Part shown: piece after piece, positions 47,935 through 58,810 of the stretch
Numbering within the stretch: position 1 is the stretch's first letter
Layout of the letters: each line of letters opens with the position of its first letter
From: Selaginella moellendorffii
Lineage: Eukaryota > Streptophyta > Lycopodiopsida > Selaginellales > Selaginellaceae
Assembly: GCF_000143415.4 (NCBI RefSeq)
Contig: NW_003314371.1
Location: forward strand, 136,480 to 200,479
Length of the DNA stretch: 64,000 bases
Reading direction: 5' to 3'
Translations under genes and position numbers: made by a program
The notes under the pieces: model-generated
What the model was told of the DNA's origin: nothing
Seen by the model: only the letters and a program-made list of their open reading frames with translations
Databases searched by the model: none

Positions 47935-49269
47935 ATGCAAATGGATTTCCTACAGTACCTCCTCTTTGCCTACTCGCAAGGCTTAACAGACGTTTCCGCT
48001 GATATGCTTCTCGGAGACATGGCTCTGGATACACCACTACCATCGATCTTCATGGTGATGTCCGTGGCTCTCTTCGCAGCAGCGTCCACGCCTCAGGTCA
48101 GCAGAGAGTGTTGGAAGCTACGACGAGACGGCTTAATGTGGCAGGAAATGAAAAGCTTGGCCGCGTCCAGCGACCACGTAACCAGGGACAGAGAGTGGCT
48201 CAAGTTCTACCGCATGAGATTCTCGTCGTTCCAGTACCTCCTAGCGGAGCTCCGGCCCTTCATCGAGAATCCGAGCAGCGACTTTGTCAGGGAACCGGTT
48301 GACACAGAGAAAGCAGTAGCCATCGTCATTCATCGACTTGCCTGTGGCACCTCACCGAGAGCTCTCGCGGAGATGTACGATACCGGCGCCTCGACCGTCA
48401 CAAAGTATACCAAGCTCATCACCAGCATTCTTGCGAGCAGCTCCCAGCTCTACTCCAAGTACGTGGTCATCCCCTCGGGAAACGCTCTCACAAAGGTGAT
48501 AAGGAAGTTTGCATCGCTCTCGGGCACTCCCAACGTCTGTGGAGCAATAGGTGGATCTCACATCAAGCTCTACAACAAGCCAAAGCCAGCATATACTCCT
48601 GCCGACTATCTATCAAGCTATGGCTTCTACAGCGTCCTGCTCCAGGGCGTCTGCGACAGCGACAAGATTTTCTGGGACGTGTGCTGCAACGCTCCGGGTG
48701 GACTAGACGATGTAACGCATCTCAGAGCTAGTAGCCTCTGGAGGAGGCTGATCAACCGGGAGGTGCTGGCCCAGCCGACGATGAACTTACAGGGTCGCCC
48801 GCTGCAACCATTTATCGTGGCGGACAGGCCATACCCGCTGATGCCGTTCCTTGTGACGCCCTTCCACTACGACCGAGACGACACCGTAAGCGAGAATGTG
48901 TTCGACATGCAGCTTTTGAAAGCCAGGGAGTGCATCGCCAACGCTTTCGGCCTCCTCAAGGCTCGGTGGAAGATATTGAGAAACATGAACACGGACCTGA
49001 GATACGTAGCGCAGGCGGTCATGGCTTGCTGTGTCCTGCACAACTTCTGCCAACTCGCTGGGGAGCCGGAGCCCGAGACACAGGCTGACGACTATCCAAA
49101 CAATAAGATGGCAGCTCCTCCACTTACGAACGAGCACGAGGTCGGGTTGCAAAACGAGGCAGTCGAGTACAGGCGAGCGCTCTTTCTCGACTGGCTCCGG
49201 CGGCAGCACGAAGAGGCGGAGCTGGAGAAGAGGAGAGCAAGTCAGATGGCGCGTCCCGGTTATTCATAA
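47935..49269 (+). CDS. HARBI1-like (PIF/Harbinger-derived) nuclease relative, probably inactive
   Basis: A single-exon intact frame of 444 residues matching the DDE superfamily-4 nuclease of PIF/Harbinger elements. The hallmarks are all visible: a helix-turn-helix-like LAEMYDTGASTVTKYTKLI, CGAIGGSHIKL, PADYLSSYGFYSVLLQGVCD, and RECIANAFGLLKARW with VLHNFC. However, the first catalytic Asp (normally GAIDGTHI) is Gly206 and the final Glu (normally VENAFG) is Ala335. Only the middle Asp near residue 258 remains. An intact long frame without a triad suggests a host-domesticated protein, as known for plant ALP1-type proteins that joined chromatin complexes, though a recent dead copy is possible. 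No terminal inverted repeats were evident. Confidence 0.85.
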   Translation: MQMDFLQYLLFAYSQGLTDVSADMLLGDMALDTPLPSIFMVMSVALFAAASTPQVSRECWKLRRDGLMWQEMKSLAASSDHVTRDREWLKFYRMRFSSFQYLLAELRPFIENPSSDFVREPVDTEKAVAIVIHRLACGTSPRALAEMYDTGASTVTKYTKLITSILASSSQLYSKYVVIPSGNALTKVIRKFASLSGTPNVCGAIGGSHIKLYNKPKPAYTPADYLSSYGFYSVLLQGVCDSDKIFWDVCCNAPGGLDDVTHLRASSLWRRLINREVLAQPTMNLQGRPLQPFIVADRPYPLMPFLVTPFHYDRDDTVSENVFDMQLLKARECIANAFGLLKARWKILRNMNTDLRYVAQAVMACCVLHNFCQLAGEPEPETQADDYPNNKMAAPPLTNEHEVGLQNEAVEYRRALFLDWLRRQHEEAELEKRRASQMARPGYS

Positions 49270-49472
49270 CAGCTCTTCTACGCGTGACTTGCCTCTTGAC
49301 TAGCTTCGTAAGTCCTGGTCATGGCGATAGCGGCGATAGACAGCCACTCTGGTAAGCTAAATAACATTGTTTTCTCCTGCAGCTAACAATTGTTTTTTAT
49401 TTTTTATTTTTTGTTACAGCTAAAGGTCATCACGCAGAGTCTAGAGACTCTCGAGGGTCGTTTTGCTCGATC

Positions 49473-51041
49473 ATGGACGCCATGAATCTCTTCGCGGCTG
49501 CTGCATTTCTGGTGATCGGGCTGGTTTATTGGCTTGCCAATCGGCAGCGGCCTTCTACTCCTCCGGGACCTTGGAAGCTGCCTGTTGTTGGGAACTTACA
49601 CCAATTGTTGGGAAAGCAGCCTCATCGCGTGATCACCGAGCTCTCCAAGAAGTATGGTCATCTGATGTCCCTCCGGCTGGGATCAGTTCAAGCGGTGGTG
49701 GCTTCTTCCTCCCAAACAGCGAAGATCTTCTTGCAAACTCACGACGCGATCTTCTCGTCAAGGCCTGAAGTCGCGAACGCCAAGCTTCTCACTTATGGCT
49801 TCTCGGACATCATGTGGGCTCCTTACAGTCAGCAGTGGCGCGAGCTCCGCAAGCTCTCCGTCCTGGAGCTCTTCACTGCCAAGAGACTGGAATCGTTTCA
49901 AGGCATCCGCAGAGACGAGACTCTCAACATGATCCATCGTCTGCTGAAGCTGGCTCGAGAGAAGAAAGTGGTAAACTTTCGGGACGCGGCAACAGAGCTC
50001 TCATGGAGCATAATTAGGACAATGGTTTCCAACAGGCAGGAGTTCGTCAATCTCGAAGAGGGCCTCAAAGTCAAGTCGTCACTCGACCGAGCACTCCAAC
50101 TCGCCGGAGCTTTCAACCTTGCCGACTACATACCGTTCTTCCGAGCTTTCGACGTCCAAGGATTTCGCCAACAAAGCCAGATCTTGCACGAGCAGCTGGA
50201 TTTCTTCTTCCAGGGCCTGGTCGACAGCCACAGGCGACAAGAGCGGCCCCCGAACGCCTCGGAGGACTTCATCGACGTGCTGCTGTCCATCCAGAAACAA
50301 AACGGTGTGGAGTACGTGAGCGACGACACGATAAAAGCGACAATCCAGGTTCGTTTTGTCCAGCTCGTTTCCTCGTAAATCCGGCTGACCATTTCATTGC
50401 AGGATATCTTCGCAGCTGGGACTGATACATCGTCCATGACTCTGGAATGGGCTCTCACCGAGCTGGTACGCCATCCGCGCTCTCTCCAGAAAGCCCAAGA
50501 CGAAATAAGTTTCATAGTTGGAAACGACCGGATGGTGAGCGAGGCAGACATTCCGAAGCTCCAGTTCCTACAGGCGGTAGTCAAGGAAACTCTTCGCCTC
50601 CATCCGCCGGGTCCTCTCCTCCAGCACCAGTCCGTGGAGGACTGCAAAGTCGGGCCTTACAGCTTCCCTGCCGGGACCAGAGTGATCATCAACGTCTACG
50701 GCATTTCCAGAGATCCAAGCTTGTGGGAGCAGCCTCTGGAGTTCGATCCTTGGAGGTTCCTTGACAAGCCCACGGCCAGCATCGACATGAAAGGCCAGCA
50801 CTTCGAGTTCATCCCGTTTGGGTCCGGCCGACGAATCTGTCCGGGGCTGGCCATGGGAGTGAGAACTGTGGAGCTCGCACTGGCACAGTCGCTCCACTGT
50901 TTCCACTGGCACTCGCCGGACGATCGAGTCCCAGATATCGAGGAAGTCTGTGGGATGACGCTGCCAAAGAAGAACCCATTGCTGCTAGCTCCATCGCCAC
51001 GACTGGCTGACGCAGTGTATGGCGAGATACAAAGAATGTGA
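49473..51041 (+). CDS. Cytochrome P450, CYP71 clan (A-type)
   Basis: Two exons (49473-50348 and 50403-51041) give 504 residues. A hydrophobic N-terminal anchor is followed by the proline-rich hinge PPGPWKLPVVGN. Helix I carries AAGTDTSS (about residue 296), helix K ETLRLHP (about 354), and the heme loop FGSGRRICPG (about 431-440) with the ligand Cys near 438. The single phase-0 intron just before the helix I DIFAAGTDT segment is the conserved intron of plant A-type P450s. These are ER-bound monooxygenases of specialised metabolism, and the substrate cannot be told. Two CAG acceptors in the leader (about 49380 and 49420) may mark a leader intron. Confidence 0.95.
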
Positions 51042-51089
51042 TTTTGCTGTATTGATCTCAAAAATATCAAAGCAAAGAATTTGTGTTGT

Positions 51090-53559
51090 CTACATTCGAA
51101 AGTCTAGAACGCAAACAGTGTTGTTTGAGAAGCAAGCAGCGACTCTGTCACCTTCTTTGTTCCAACAGACCTCAAATATGCCGCCGCTGCCTTTGTAAGT
51201 CTTGAGCAAGTTCCCGTCCTTGACGGACCATATGTGCAAGCATTTGTCAAAGGAGCCACTGGCAAGGAACTCCCCGTTTGGGCTAAAGGCCACGGAGTAC
51301 ACGGGCTCACTGCACAGACACCCACAGCCGTTACTTAAGACACGCGAGCGCTGCAAGCGCTTACCTGTGTTGCGTCAAGCTGTAGAGTTGAATCCCTTGT
51401 TCAACGTCCCAGAGCCTGATAGTTGCATCGAACGAAGCGCTGGCACAAAAACAAACAAATGAAACGGGAAACGGAAACTATAACTATTTTACCTCGCTAG
51501 TACCAACTGTTGGTTCGGATTACTCGTCCCCGGACCGCTCGGACTCCACTTGATGGTGTATATTTCCTATAACGCTCAAGTCAGGCCGGAGTATGTCATA
51601 GATGGAAGCTTGCCTTCTTATGCTCCTTCAAGTCATGCACGCATTTTTCATGTTTCATGCTCCAAATCTAGATAAAGAAGAAAGTATGTCATCCAAGTCA
51701 CACTGATATAACATGGTATTCTCACCTTAGCTGTGTAATCATCCGAGCAAGAAGCAAGGAGGTTCCCGGTTGGATCCCATTTGATAGCATTCACCTCGTC
51801 CTGATCACACGCCAGAAGTCATTTAACCATTAGTGCTGAAGTTACAAACCTCGTGCCCCGCAAACTTCTTCACCGGTTTGGTTTCCCCTAGCTTGCAAAC
51901 GTAAATCATGTTGTCCGTGGAGCACGTCGCGAACGACATATTGTTCCGCCAATCGACGTCGAGTGTGGGGGCTAAAACAAGCATGCGGTTTCACGACTAG
52001 TGGAAAAGGAAATAATTGTGGTTTCGAACCTTCATGGTACTCAAACTGCTGTTTGACTTCACCAGTTTTAGCATCCCAAACGATTGCCGTTTTGTCTACA
52101 CTACCACTGAGAAGCAAATCGGCCTTTTTGTTCCATTTTAAAGAAAATATCGGTCCTTTGTGTTTGTTTAGCGTGTTTTTCAATTCCCCTGTAAGTGAAA
52201 AAAAGTAAATAGTCAATACATGCTTCAAACCCAAAATAACGTACCATCTTTGCTCCAGATCCTAGCTTGACCGTCGTATGATCCGGTTGCCAGCAACGTT
52301 CCTTCCGCCTTCACAGACAGGATGAGTCTTTTGGAGTCAGATGAAACGAAGCAGCTTACATTCCAGTCAAGAGTAGTCACGTCCTTGCTCTTTTCATTTG
52401 TTTTGCCCCTGAAATGTTTCAAAACAAGTGGCCGAGGTGCCGAGCTCTGAGCATTAACTCCGGAAGGACCATCAGCAATTGTCCATATCCGCGCTGTTGA
52501 ATCTCCAGAACTGGAGATGTCACACAACTAACTTAGTAAAAGACAGGTGAATCCGCCAGCCTTACCCAGATGCTAGGAGAGAACCTGTTGGGTTCCAAGC
52601 ACAGATGAAAACCTGGAGCGCTGAAAAAGTTTAAAAACAGCGCAAGACTGTAAAAATAAAAAGGAGCAAACCTCCGATCCGTGCCCCTCAAGAATTGTCA
52701 CTTGAGAAGCTGGAATCTCATTTACTGGATTGGTGGCGGCGACAGTAACATCCATGTCACCTGAAACACCTTGGCTTAGATACTGGGGGAAAATGTTCTC
52801 ATAGAAAAGGATGACCTTTATAAGGAAACAAAAACGAAACAAAACCAACCATAGAAAGATCATACTTTCATACGAGAGAAAGATTTACCTGAACTGCGAG
52901 GCTCTTCGATCTTCACTTTGACGTCGCCGCGCTCCTTGTCCCTCTCTCTTTCCTTATCCCTCTCTTTTTGCTCGCGGTCCCTCTCTCTCTCGGCGCGCTC
53001 TCGCTCCCTCTCTTGCTTCTCCCTCTCGCGCTCCCGCTCCTTCTCCCTCTCTTTCTCCCTCTCCTTCTCCCTCTCCTTCTCTATCTTTTCTCTCCGCTCC
53101 CTGATGAGCTGCCGCAGCTCCGCCACATCCTTGGTGAGCAGCTCCACCGGCTGGAGCAGGGAGAAATCGCCGTCCAGGTCTGTGTTATCCTGGCGTAGAG
53201 GATCAACCGTCAATCAATGCTGTTGAACGAGAGGAGCGTCACAAACTTCGACGAGTAAACGCAAACTCTCTGAAAGGATGATCACTCACATCATTGAGAT
53301 TGGCCTCCAGCTCCAGGTACTGGATCCCCTTCTGGACGAACGAGACCAGAGCACCTGGTGGCACGAGATTCCCGTCAATGCTCATCTTATTCAAGCTGGC
53401 TTCATACCCCAGCGTGAACGCCGTGTGCGTGAAACCTGCCAGGGTTCGGTCTCCTTGCGTGTGATCTAGCGCTGGCGCTGGCGGCGCCGGAGGCTTACCT
53501 GATTCGTGGAGATAGCGAAAGACGAGATAGTTGAGCTCCACCGAAGTGATGATCGCCAT
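51090..53559 (-). CDS. HOS15: HOS15 / TBL1-like co-repressor: LisH and WD40 repeats
   Basis: Multi-exon gene. The first three exons (53499-53559, 53290-53435, 52889-53189) encode a LisH motif ([16 protein letters not shown] then [13 protein letters not shown]) and a strikingly charged Glu-Lys-Arg-Asp helix (about residues 100-165). The remaining exons encode about eight WD40 blades, for example [43 protein letters not shown] and the terminal [15 protein letters not shown]. In Arabidopsis HOS15 works with histone deacetylases in cold and osmotic responses and as a ubiquitin ligase adaptor. The LisH would mediate oligomerisation. Start ATG 53559 is the first Met of the LisH. It is divergent from the acetyltransferase gene, with only 82 bp between start codons. 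Confidence 0.93.
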
Positions 53560-53641
53560 AGCCCCAGCGCCCAAAAATTAGGGCTCCAAACTTTAGGGTT
53601 CTTCGCGACGAAGAACCCTAAATCTTGCTCCAGCCAATTCG
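53560..53641. promoter_or_regulatory. Compact bidirectional promoter (HOS15 / GNAT)
   Basis: Only 82 bp separate the two start codons. The stretch holds telo-box words on both strands: TTAGGG twice in the left half and AACCCTAA in the right half. No TATA box is seen. Confidence 0.6.
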
Positions 53642-54208
53642 ATGCTCACGCTCAGGGAATTCCGGGCCAGCGACATCGACGACATGATGGAATGGGCGAT
53701 GGACGACGCGGTTACCGAGTTCCTCGTGTGGGAGACCTACACGTCCAGGGACGCGGCGGTGGAGTTCTTCCACGCATTCATCGTGCCGCACCCGTGGTTC
53801 CGCGCGATCTGCTGGGCCGACGTCGCGATCGGCTCGCTCTCGCTCACGCCGGGCTCGGGGATCCACGCCTGCCGCGCCGAGCTGGGTTACGTTCTCGCGC
53901 GCCGCTACTGGGGCCGCGGGATTATGACCGCGGCCGTGACAGCGGCGGTGGAACAGGGATTCCGGGAGCTCCAATCCATCGCGCGCATCGAGGCGATCGT
54001 CTTCCGGGAGAATGCGGCATCGCAGCGGGTGCTGATCAAGGCTGGATTCGCGAGCACGGGGCTGCAGCGCAGCTACGTGATCGTCAAGAACAAGCTCAGG
54101 GATTGTTACGTGTTTGAGATGGTCAGGGAGGAATCCTCGTCGCTGGGATCGTCGCTGGGTCACGACATGGAAGAAGAAGGCGAAGCTATCGAGCTAGAGG
54201 ATCGATAG
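53642..54208 (+). CDS. GNAT-family N-acetyltransferase (RimJ/RimL type)
   Basis: A single-exon frame of 188 residues. The start MLTLREFRASDIDDMMEWA is the usual first strand and helix of RimJ/RimL-like GNATs. The acetyl-CoA site is ELGYVLARRYWGRGIMTAAV, with the R-x-x-G-x-G/A-like pattern, followed by EAIVFRENAASQRVLIKAGF, the classic motif B. It would transfer acetyl from acetyl-CoA to an amine (protein N-terminus, amino acid or small amine); the substrate is unknown. The C-terminal 30 residues are Ser- and Glu-rich. It shares a compact two-way promoter with HOS15. Confidence 0.88.
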   Translation: MLTLREFRASDIDDMMEWAMDDAVTEFLVWETYTSRDAAVEFFHAFIVPHPWFRAICWADVAIGSLSLTPGSGIHACRAELGYVLARRYWGRGIMTAAVTAAVEQGFRELQSIARIEAIVFRENAASQRVLIKAGFASTGLQRSYVIVKNKLRDCYVFEMVREESSSLGSSLGHDMEEEGEAIELEDR

Positions 54209-54564
54209 CATCTACAATTTGGCTGGAGAGGTGGCGTGGTGGAGTGGTCCAAAAAGGCTTCCTGGGAAAGGGGGGAGAGAGGATTGACCCAAGAGCTTTA
54301 CTGTTTCCGCGTTACACCAGTCAGCGGCGGCACGGCCGGGAGGAGGATTTTTCCTGCGACTATTGGGGCCATATCAATCTTCCAGAGCCACTGTGCTGGC
54401 GAGCGAGCGATCGAGCGAGCAGCGGCTAAGTCTTCCTAGAGGTATAGATCGTCTTCCTCCACTAGTTTAGTAGCCATAGTGGTACGCTAGATTCGAACGT
54501 CTTTCAACCAGATCGCTACTGGGGCTTCGAGGGTCGATCCAGATCGCTCTTGGGCAGCAGCAGG
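54209..54564. other. Leader and promoter region of the MKK gene
   Basis: No gene seen. Short repeated GAGCGAGCGATCGAGCGAGC words occur at about 54400. The sequence is GC-rich, like the neighbouring genes. Confidence 0.5.
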
Positions 54565-55566
54565 ATGTCGCTGGTACGCAGCAAAAAGCCTCCAAATCTC
54601 CAGCTCCTGCGAGCTCCGTCCTCCTCAGCTCCAGGGGCACACCGGCTTCCACTCCCTCCAGCAGATGCGACCAGGGGATTGAAGCTCCCGGAGATTGCCA
54701 AGGACGAGGTGGGAGGCGGCCAGGTCTCGCTGGAGGATCTCGAGAAGAGGGAGATTCTCGGACAGGGAAGCGGTGGCAAAGTCTACAAGGTGGTGCACGT
54801 ACGCACCGGCGTCGTCTACGCGCTCAAGACGATCCATCCCAAGACGGACGCGGCCATCACCAAGCAGATCAAGCGCGAGAAGGAGATAAGCATGCGTTCC
54901 AAGGCGCCGTATGTGGTGCAGTGCTACGGCGTTTTCGACAAGGGCGGGGAGATCTCGCTGGTGCTCGAGTACATGGACGGCGGGACGCTCGCTCACGTCC
55001 TCAAGCGCCACCCCAGGATCGAGGAGCCGTACCTCGCCACCATCACGCAGTACGTGCTCAAGGGGCTGCTCTACTTGCACTCGAACAAGATCGTCCACCG
55101 GGACATCAAGCCTTCCAACTTGCTGCTCAACAGCAAAGGCGAGGTGAAGATCGCCGACTTTGGCGTGAGCACGGAGCTGGCCAGCACTTTCGCCGAGTGT
55201 AACACCTTCGTGGGGACGTGCGCGTACATGAGCCCCGAGAGATTCAAGCTCCACGAAGCTCGCGGGGGATTCAACTACTCGGCGGACATCTGGAGCCTGG
55301 GACTGGTGCTGCTCCAGTGCGCGCTCGGCTACTTTCCATACCTCTCTCACGGCCAGGAGGCGGACTGGATGACGCTTATGTGCAACATCTGCGAGTGGGA
55401 GGTGCCAAGTCCCCCCGAAGGAACTTCGCTCGAGTTCCAGGACCTGGTGAAAGCTTGCCTCCAGAAGGAGCCGGCGTGTCGACCGAATGCGTTCCAGCTC
55501 CTCCAGCACCCGTTTCTAAAGAAGTACGAGGCTTCGCCTTACAGCCTCCAGCGATATCTCAGGTGA
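54565..55566 (+). CDS. MAP kinase kinase (plant MKK, group C/D type)
   Basis: A single-exon kinase of 333 residues, the usual short plant MKK length. The N-terminus has a basic-hydrophobic MAPK docking motif (KKPPNLQLL). The kinase domain shows GQGSGGKVYKV, the lysine in VYALKTIH, HRDIKPSNLLLN, DFGVS, and an activation segment with Thr-x5-Thr (TFAECNT) followed by VGTCAYMSPER. That spacing is the plant MKK phosphorylation pattern. Intronless MKKs in plants belong mostly to groups C and D (MKK4/5/7/9), stress and development kinases. I chose ATG 54565; the upstream in-frame codon is TTG. The leader from 54209 to 54564 has no other gene. Confidence 0.93.
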   Translation: MSLVRSKKPPNLQLLRAPSSSAPGAHRLPLPPADATRGLKLPEIAKDEVGGGQVSLEDLEKREILGQGSGGKVYKVVHVRTGVVYALKTIHPKTDAAITKQIKREKEISMRSKAPYVVQCYGVFDKGGEISLVLEYMDGGTLAHVLKRHPRIEEPYLATITQYVLKGLLYLHSNKIVHRDIKPSNLLLNSKGEVKIADFGVSTELASTFAECNTFVGTCAYMSPERFKLHEARGGFNYSADIWSLGLVLLQCALGYFPYLSHGQEADWMTLMCNICEWEVPSPPEGTSLEFQDLVKACLQKEPACRPNAFQLLQHPFLKKYEASPYSLQRYLR

Positions 55567-58474
55567 TCTTCTCGGCGATTCTCGGTAAGAAAGACAAACC
55601 TTGTGATTGGTTTTTGTGAGAGTCGCACTCACAAACAGTGGTTCCTTCGGGGATTAAGACTTGCTACTTTACTCATTCATGGTGACAGCTCCGCTTCGCG
55701 TCTTCCCTGACTGGGTCCGAAAGGGAAGAGCCATATGAATGACTTTCATCGTAAACGTCATACTCTCAACAGCTCGTTGTCTTGGAGAAATTGCAGTCTC
55801 CGTGCCGAGCACGGATAGTTTCTGCTTCACTCGAAATGCAGCATCTTTACGTCCAGAGTTTCTCTTTTTAGTTTCGTCTGCCTCTTACCGGACCGTAAAA
55901 CCGCGTCAAGTTCCGATCATGTTACAAACTGGTGTTTCTTTGTGAACGAGCTCTGTGCAAACCTTTTTCGTTAAGCTAATAGAATCCCAGTGTAAGTAAG
56001 GACGATGTAAATTTTGCGTGGCTTCACCATAATGAAATTTATGAGATGCAATGGTCTTATCATATGTACAACTAGTCCCAAACATGATCTCGGGATAGTG
56101 TAAAGCCTCTAGCAGTCGCGAGTTTGTCCACCATAAACCGTTTAGACGTTCCACAATCCAAGTATGTTTATCTGGTATGTAATGCACATACCAGCAAGTG
56201 AGCTGCCTTCCCCTGCTCTCTCTGGCAATCACATCCTTCAGGTAACTAACTTCAGTAGCCAGAGCCTTGCCAAACTGTAGGTGGACATGGCTTTTACAAT
56301 GTGTATCTTGATAGACTTTTCGTCTCCAGCTCCCTGTGCTTGGAATCCCTTGAAATCAAAACTCTTGAAAAGGATCAAGCATCGGTTCCCCTTCTGCTTG
56401 GCTTCTACCAACACCGAGTAGTTGTTACAAGTGTTCTCCAGAACGAACTTCGTGCTGAGCAGCAGAACTTCCAACAGCCATACATACTCAAGAACTTCAA
56501 CGTGCTGCTGGAGACGACTGACATTGATATAGTTGAAAGCCAACTGCAGCGCCTCAATGAATGACTTGACAGCCGAAAGCGCAACACGAGGAACCATGCG
56601 TGAATCCTTCAACACCACTTGTAGCAGGAGGCCGGAGCTGATGGTCACAGACAGACATGGCACCCCGGCGGATGATGTCTCTACATAGAAGTCCGTGGAT
56701 GAGTCGACCGCAGCGAAGTTGCGCGGGCGCACGATGCGAATACCTCTTTCATTGCTCCCTCTTCATTGCGAGTTACATTTGTCAGTGCAAAGTTGACGAG
56801 GTTTTTCTTTTTTTATTTTCTATCCTCGATTTTATGAGACCATTTCCCACTTGGGTTGCCATTCGCTGAAGCTGCGAGGTATGAAAGCTGGCAAACGCGA
56901 TCCACACCGTGTTGGATTTTTGCTATTTGGAATTCTTCCATTTTTATTTTTTTTCCCACAGCAGCAGTTTTGCTGGAGCTCAAACTCGATGTTTGGTTGG
57001 GATAGATCGAGCTCTTGGAATAATGAATCAAAGGAAAGAGCTGTTCGAACAACCAGATCCTAAGCTTGAATTTGTATTTTGTGGAGTGTGGAAGAATGAA
57101 GAACAGTGGTTTTCGTTCAGCTAACCTGGTCTCCTTCCTTCAAAGTGGGCGGACTAGCAGAAACCTCTTATAAAAATCTCAAGAACAAATCGCTCGATGA
57201 TCAATCAATCGTATTCTGTGCTTGCCAGCGAGATCTTCTCGGGTCAATGTGGGCAGATAAAAACACGAAAAGTAGGATAGTCTTTTGTACGTTTCACTTC
57301 GCACCACGTTAAAACGAAAAGCTTGGAGCTTTCGACCTGTTGTTTAACCAACCTATCATTGCCAGTGACAAGGCCGTCGCGTGTTTCGTGGCATGTCAGA
57401 GCGTGCGCTGGTTGATCACAAGCCCGACTTTGATCAAAACATGGCACGGAGTTTCAATTCAACAATTCCCGCTGGCCAATCCAGACCTCCCAACAAACAG
57501 TTTCGATGGATTCCATCGAGATCGATCGGAGGGCAACTTAGAAGAATCTTATAGGAGTCGGAAGAGACGCCAATTTACAACACCAGAGAATGCTTTGGTC
57601 ATTCGAACTCTCTTCATGATAAAATCTTTCCAATTCTCTTCTTCGTGACTGACTGAAGCAATCAAAAAAAATTAGGAAAGAAGAACAAAAGGAAGAATCG
57701 TATGATATTCGTCCATTATAATGCGTGCTATGGCTGGCTCTCAAATGTTGAATGTTTGGTTTGTTCCCCTTCGCATCGCTATTCGTACAGTCACTTTCGA
57801 TCAGACATTTTCTCTGTGCGCTGCTGTAGCTGATTGAAAAATTAAATCTTCCACCATGTAGCTCGCGGCAGAGTTTGAGAGGGATGTGGAACACTGTCAT
57901 CCACAGACCTGTGATGCCAAAGAGAAGCGTTGCAAACGTTTGATCCACATAGGCGAACCTGAGAGGGATTTTCTCGACTTTGGAGAGCTCTTGGACAACT
58001 TATGATATTGAACTATATAAAGAAAGGAACATAAGGATGTTGTTTTTCACTTGCAGGACAATCTTCACAGCGAGCATGGATTAAAAGTTTTCAAATTTTT
58101 AAACAAAAATCCAGCTAGCTGTATGGAAGAACTTGTCAGTTTTGCTTTCTAGACAAGTGCAATGGAAATTCACAAGTTTGAGTTGCAGTTGGACTCTTGC
58201 ATGTTTTTCCACACCGTGTTGGGGACTCTTGTGTGGATCACTGTTGGCAAATCGATTAAGTTTGTCATGTTTCCCTTCCCTTTGTGATGCTCAGAAGATT
58301 GCCTTTTATTTATTTCATATGATCAAAATAATGATTCACACAACATTTGCCAGTGCCCGTCCCGCTCAAACAAGATCGTCCAACATTGCTCGAGCAAGAG
58401 AAAAACAGCAACTGCATGCGCTCGCTCAAATATTTCTCTCTTTCCCAGAATGAACATTCTGTGTTCCAATACGC
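55567..58474. other. Intergenic region between MKK and extensin, with repeats
   Basis: No gene I can support. Two overlapping minus-strand frames at about 56050-56732 look partly coding but resemble no family I know. About 56915-57340 is repeated at about 59620-60200, and about 57700-57790 at about 60800-60880. From about 57998 begins the tandem duplication that is repeated from about 63195. The last 100 bases are the 3' end region of the extensin gene. Confidence 0.55.
56915..57340. repeat. Repeat copy left of the extensin gene
   Basis: Shares AATCAAAGGAAAGAGCTGTT, GTGTGGAAGAATGAAGAACA, CAGCTAACCTGGTCTC and TTCTCGGGTCAATGTGGG, in the same order and orientation, with about 59620-60200. The copies are moderately diverged. 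Confidence 0.8.
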
Positions 58475-58810
58475 TTAGTAGTGGTATGGAGGTGGTGGAG
58501 ATTTGTACTTGTACACCGGAGGAGGTGGAGAATACACTGGCGGAGGTGGGGATTTGTACTTGTACACTGGAGGTGGTGGGGAGTAAACCGGAGGTGGCGG
58601 AGACTTGTATTTGTACACTGGTGGAGGCGGGCTGTGAACCGGGGGTGGTGGAGATTTGTACTTGTAAACCGGTGGTGGTGGGCTGTGAACTGGGGGTGGC
58701 GGAGACTTGTATTTGTAAACTGGTGGTGGTGGGCTGTAAACCGGGGGTGGTGGAGATTTGTACTTGTAAACCGGTGGTGGTGGGCTGTGAACTGGGGGTG
58801 GCGGAGACTT
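57998..58810. repeat. Left copy of a 5.2-kb tandem duplication (matched part)
   Basis: The sequence from about 57998 into the extensin coding region is repeated almost exactly at about 63195-64000, an offset of about 5197 bases. Differences include a 9-bp deletion near 63267 and a 6-bp insertion near 63420 in the right copy. Confidence 0.95.

Noticed and set aside
54625-55509. Minus-strand frame of 294 codons
   Set aside because: Shadow of the MAP kinase kinase gene.
56050-56732. Two overlapping minus-strand frames (up to 164 codons)
   Set aside because: Some protein-like stretches (such as ATEVSYLKDVIARE after a CAG acceptor), but the frames conflict and I know no family. Left uncalled.
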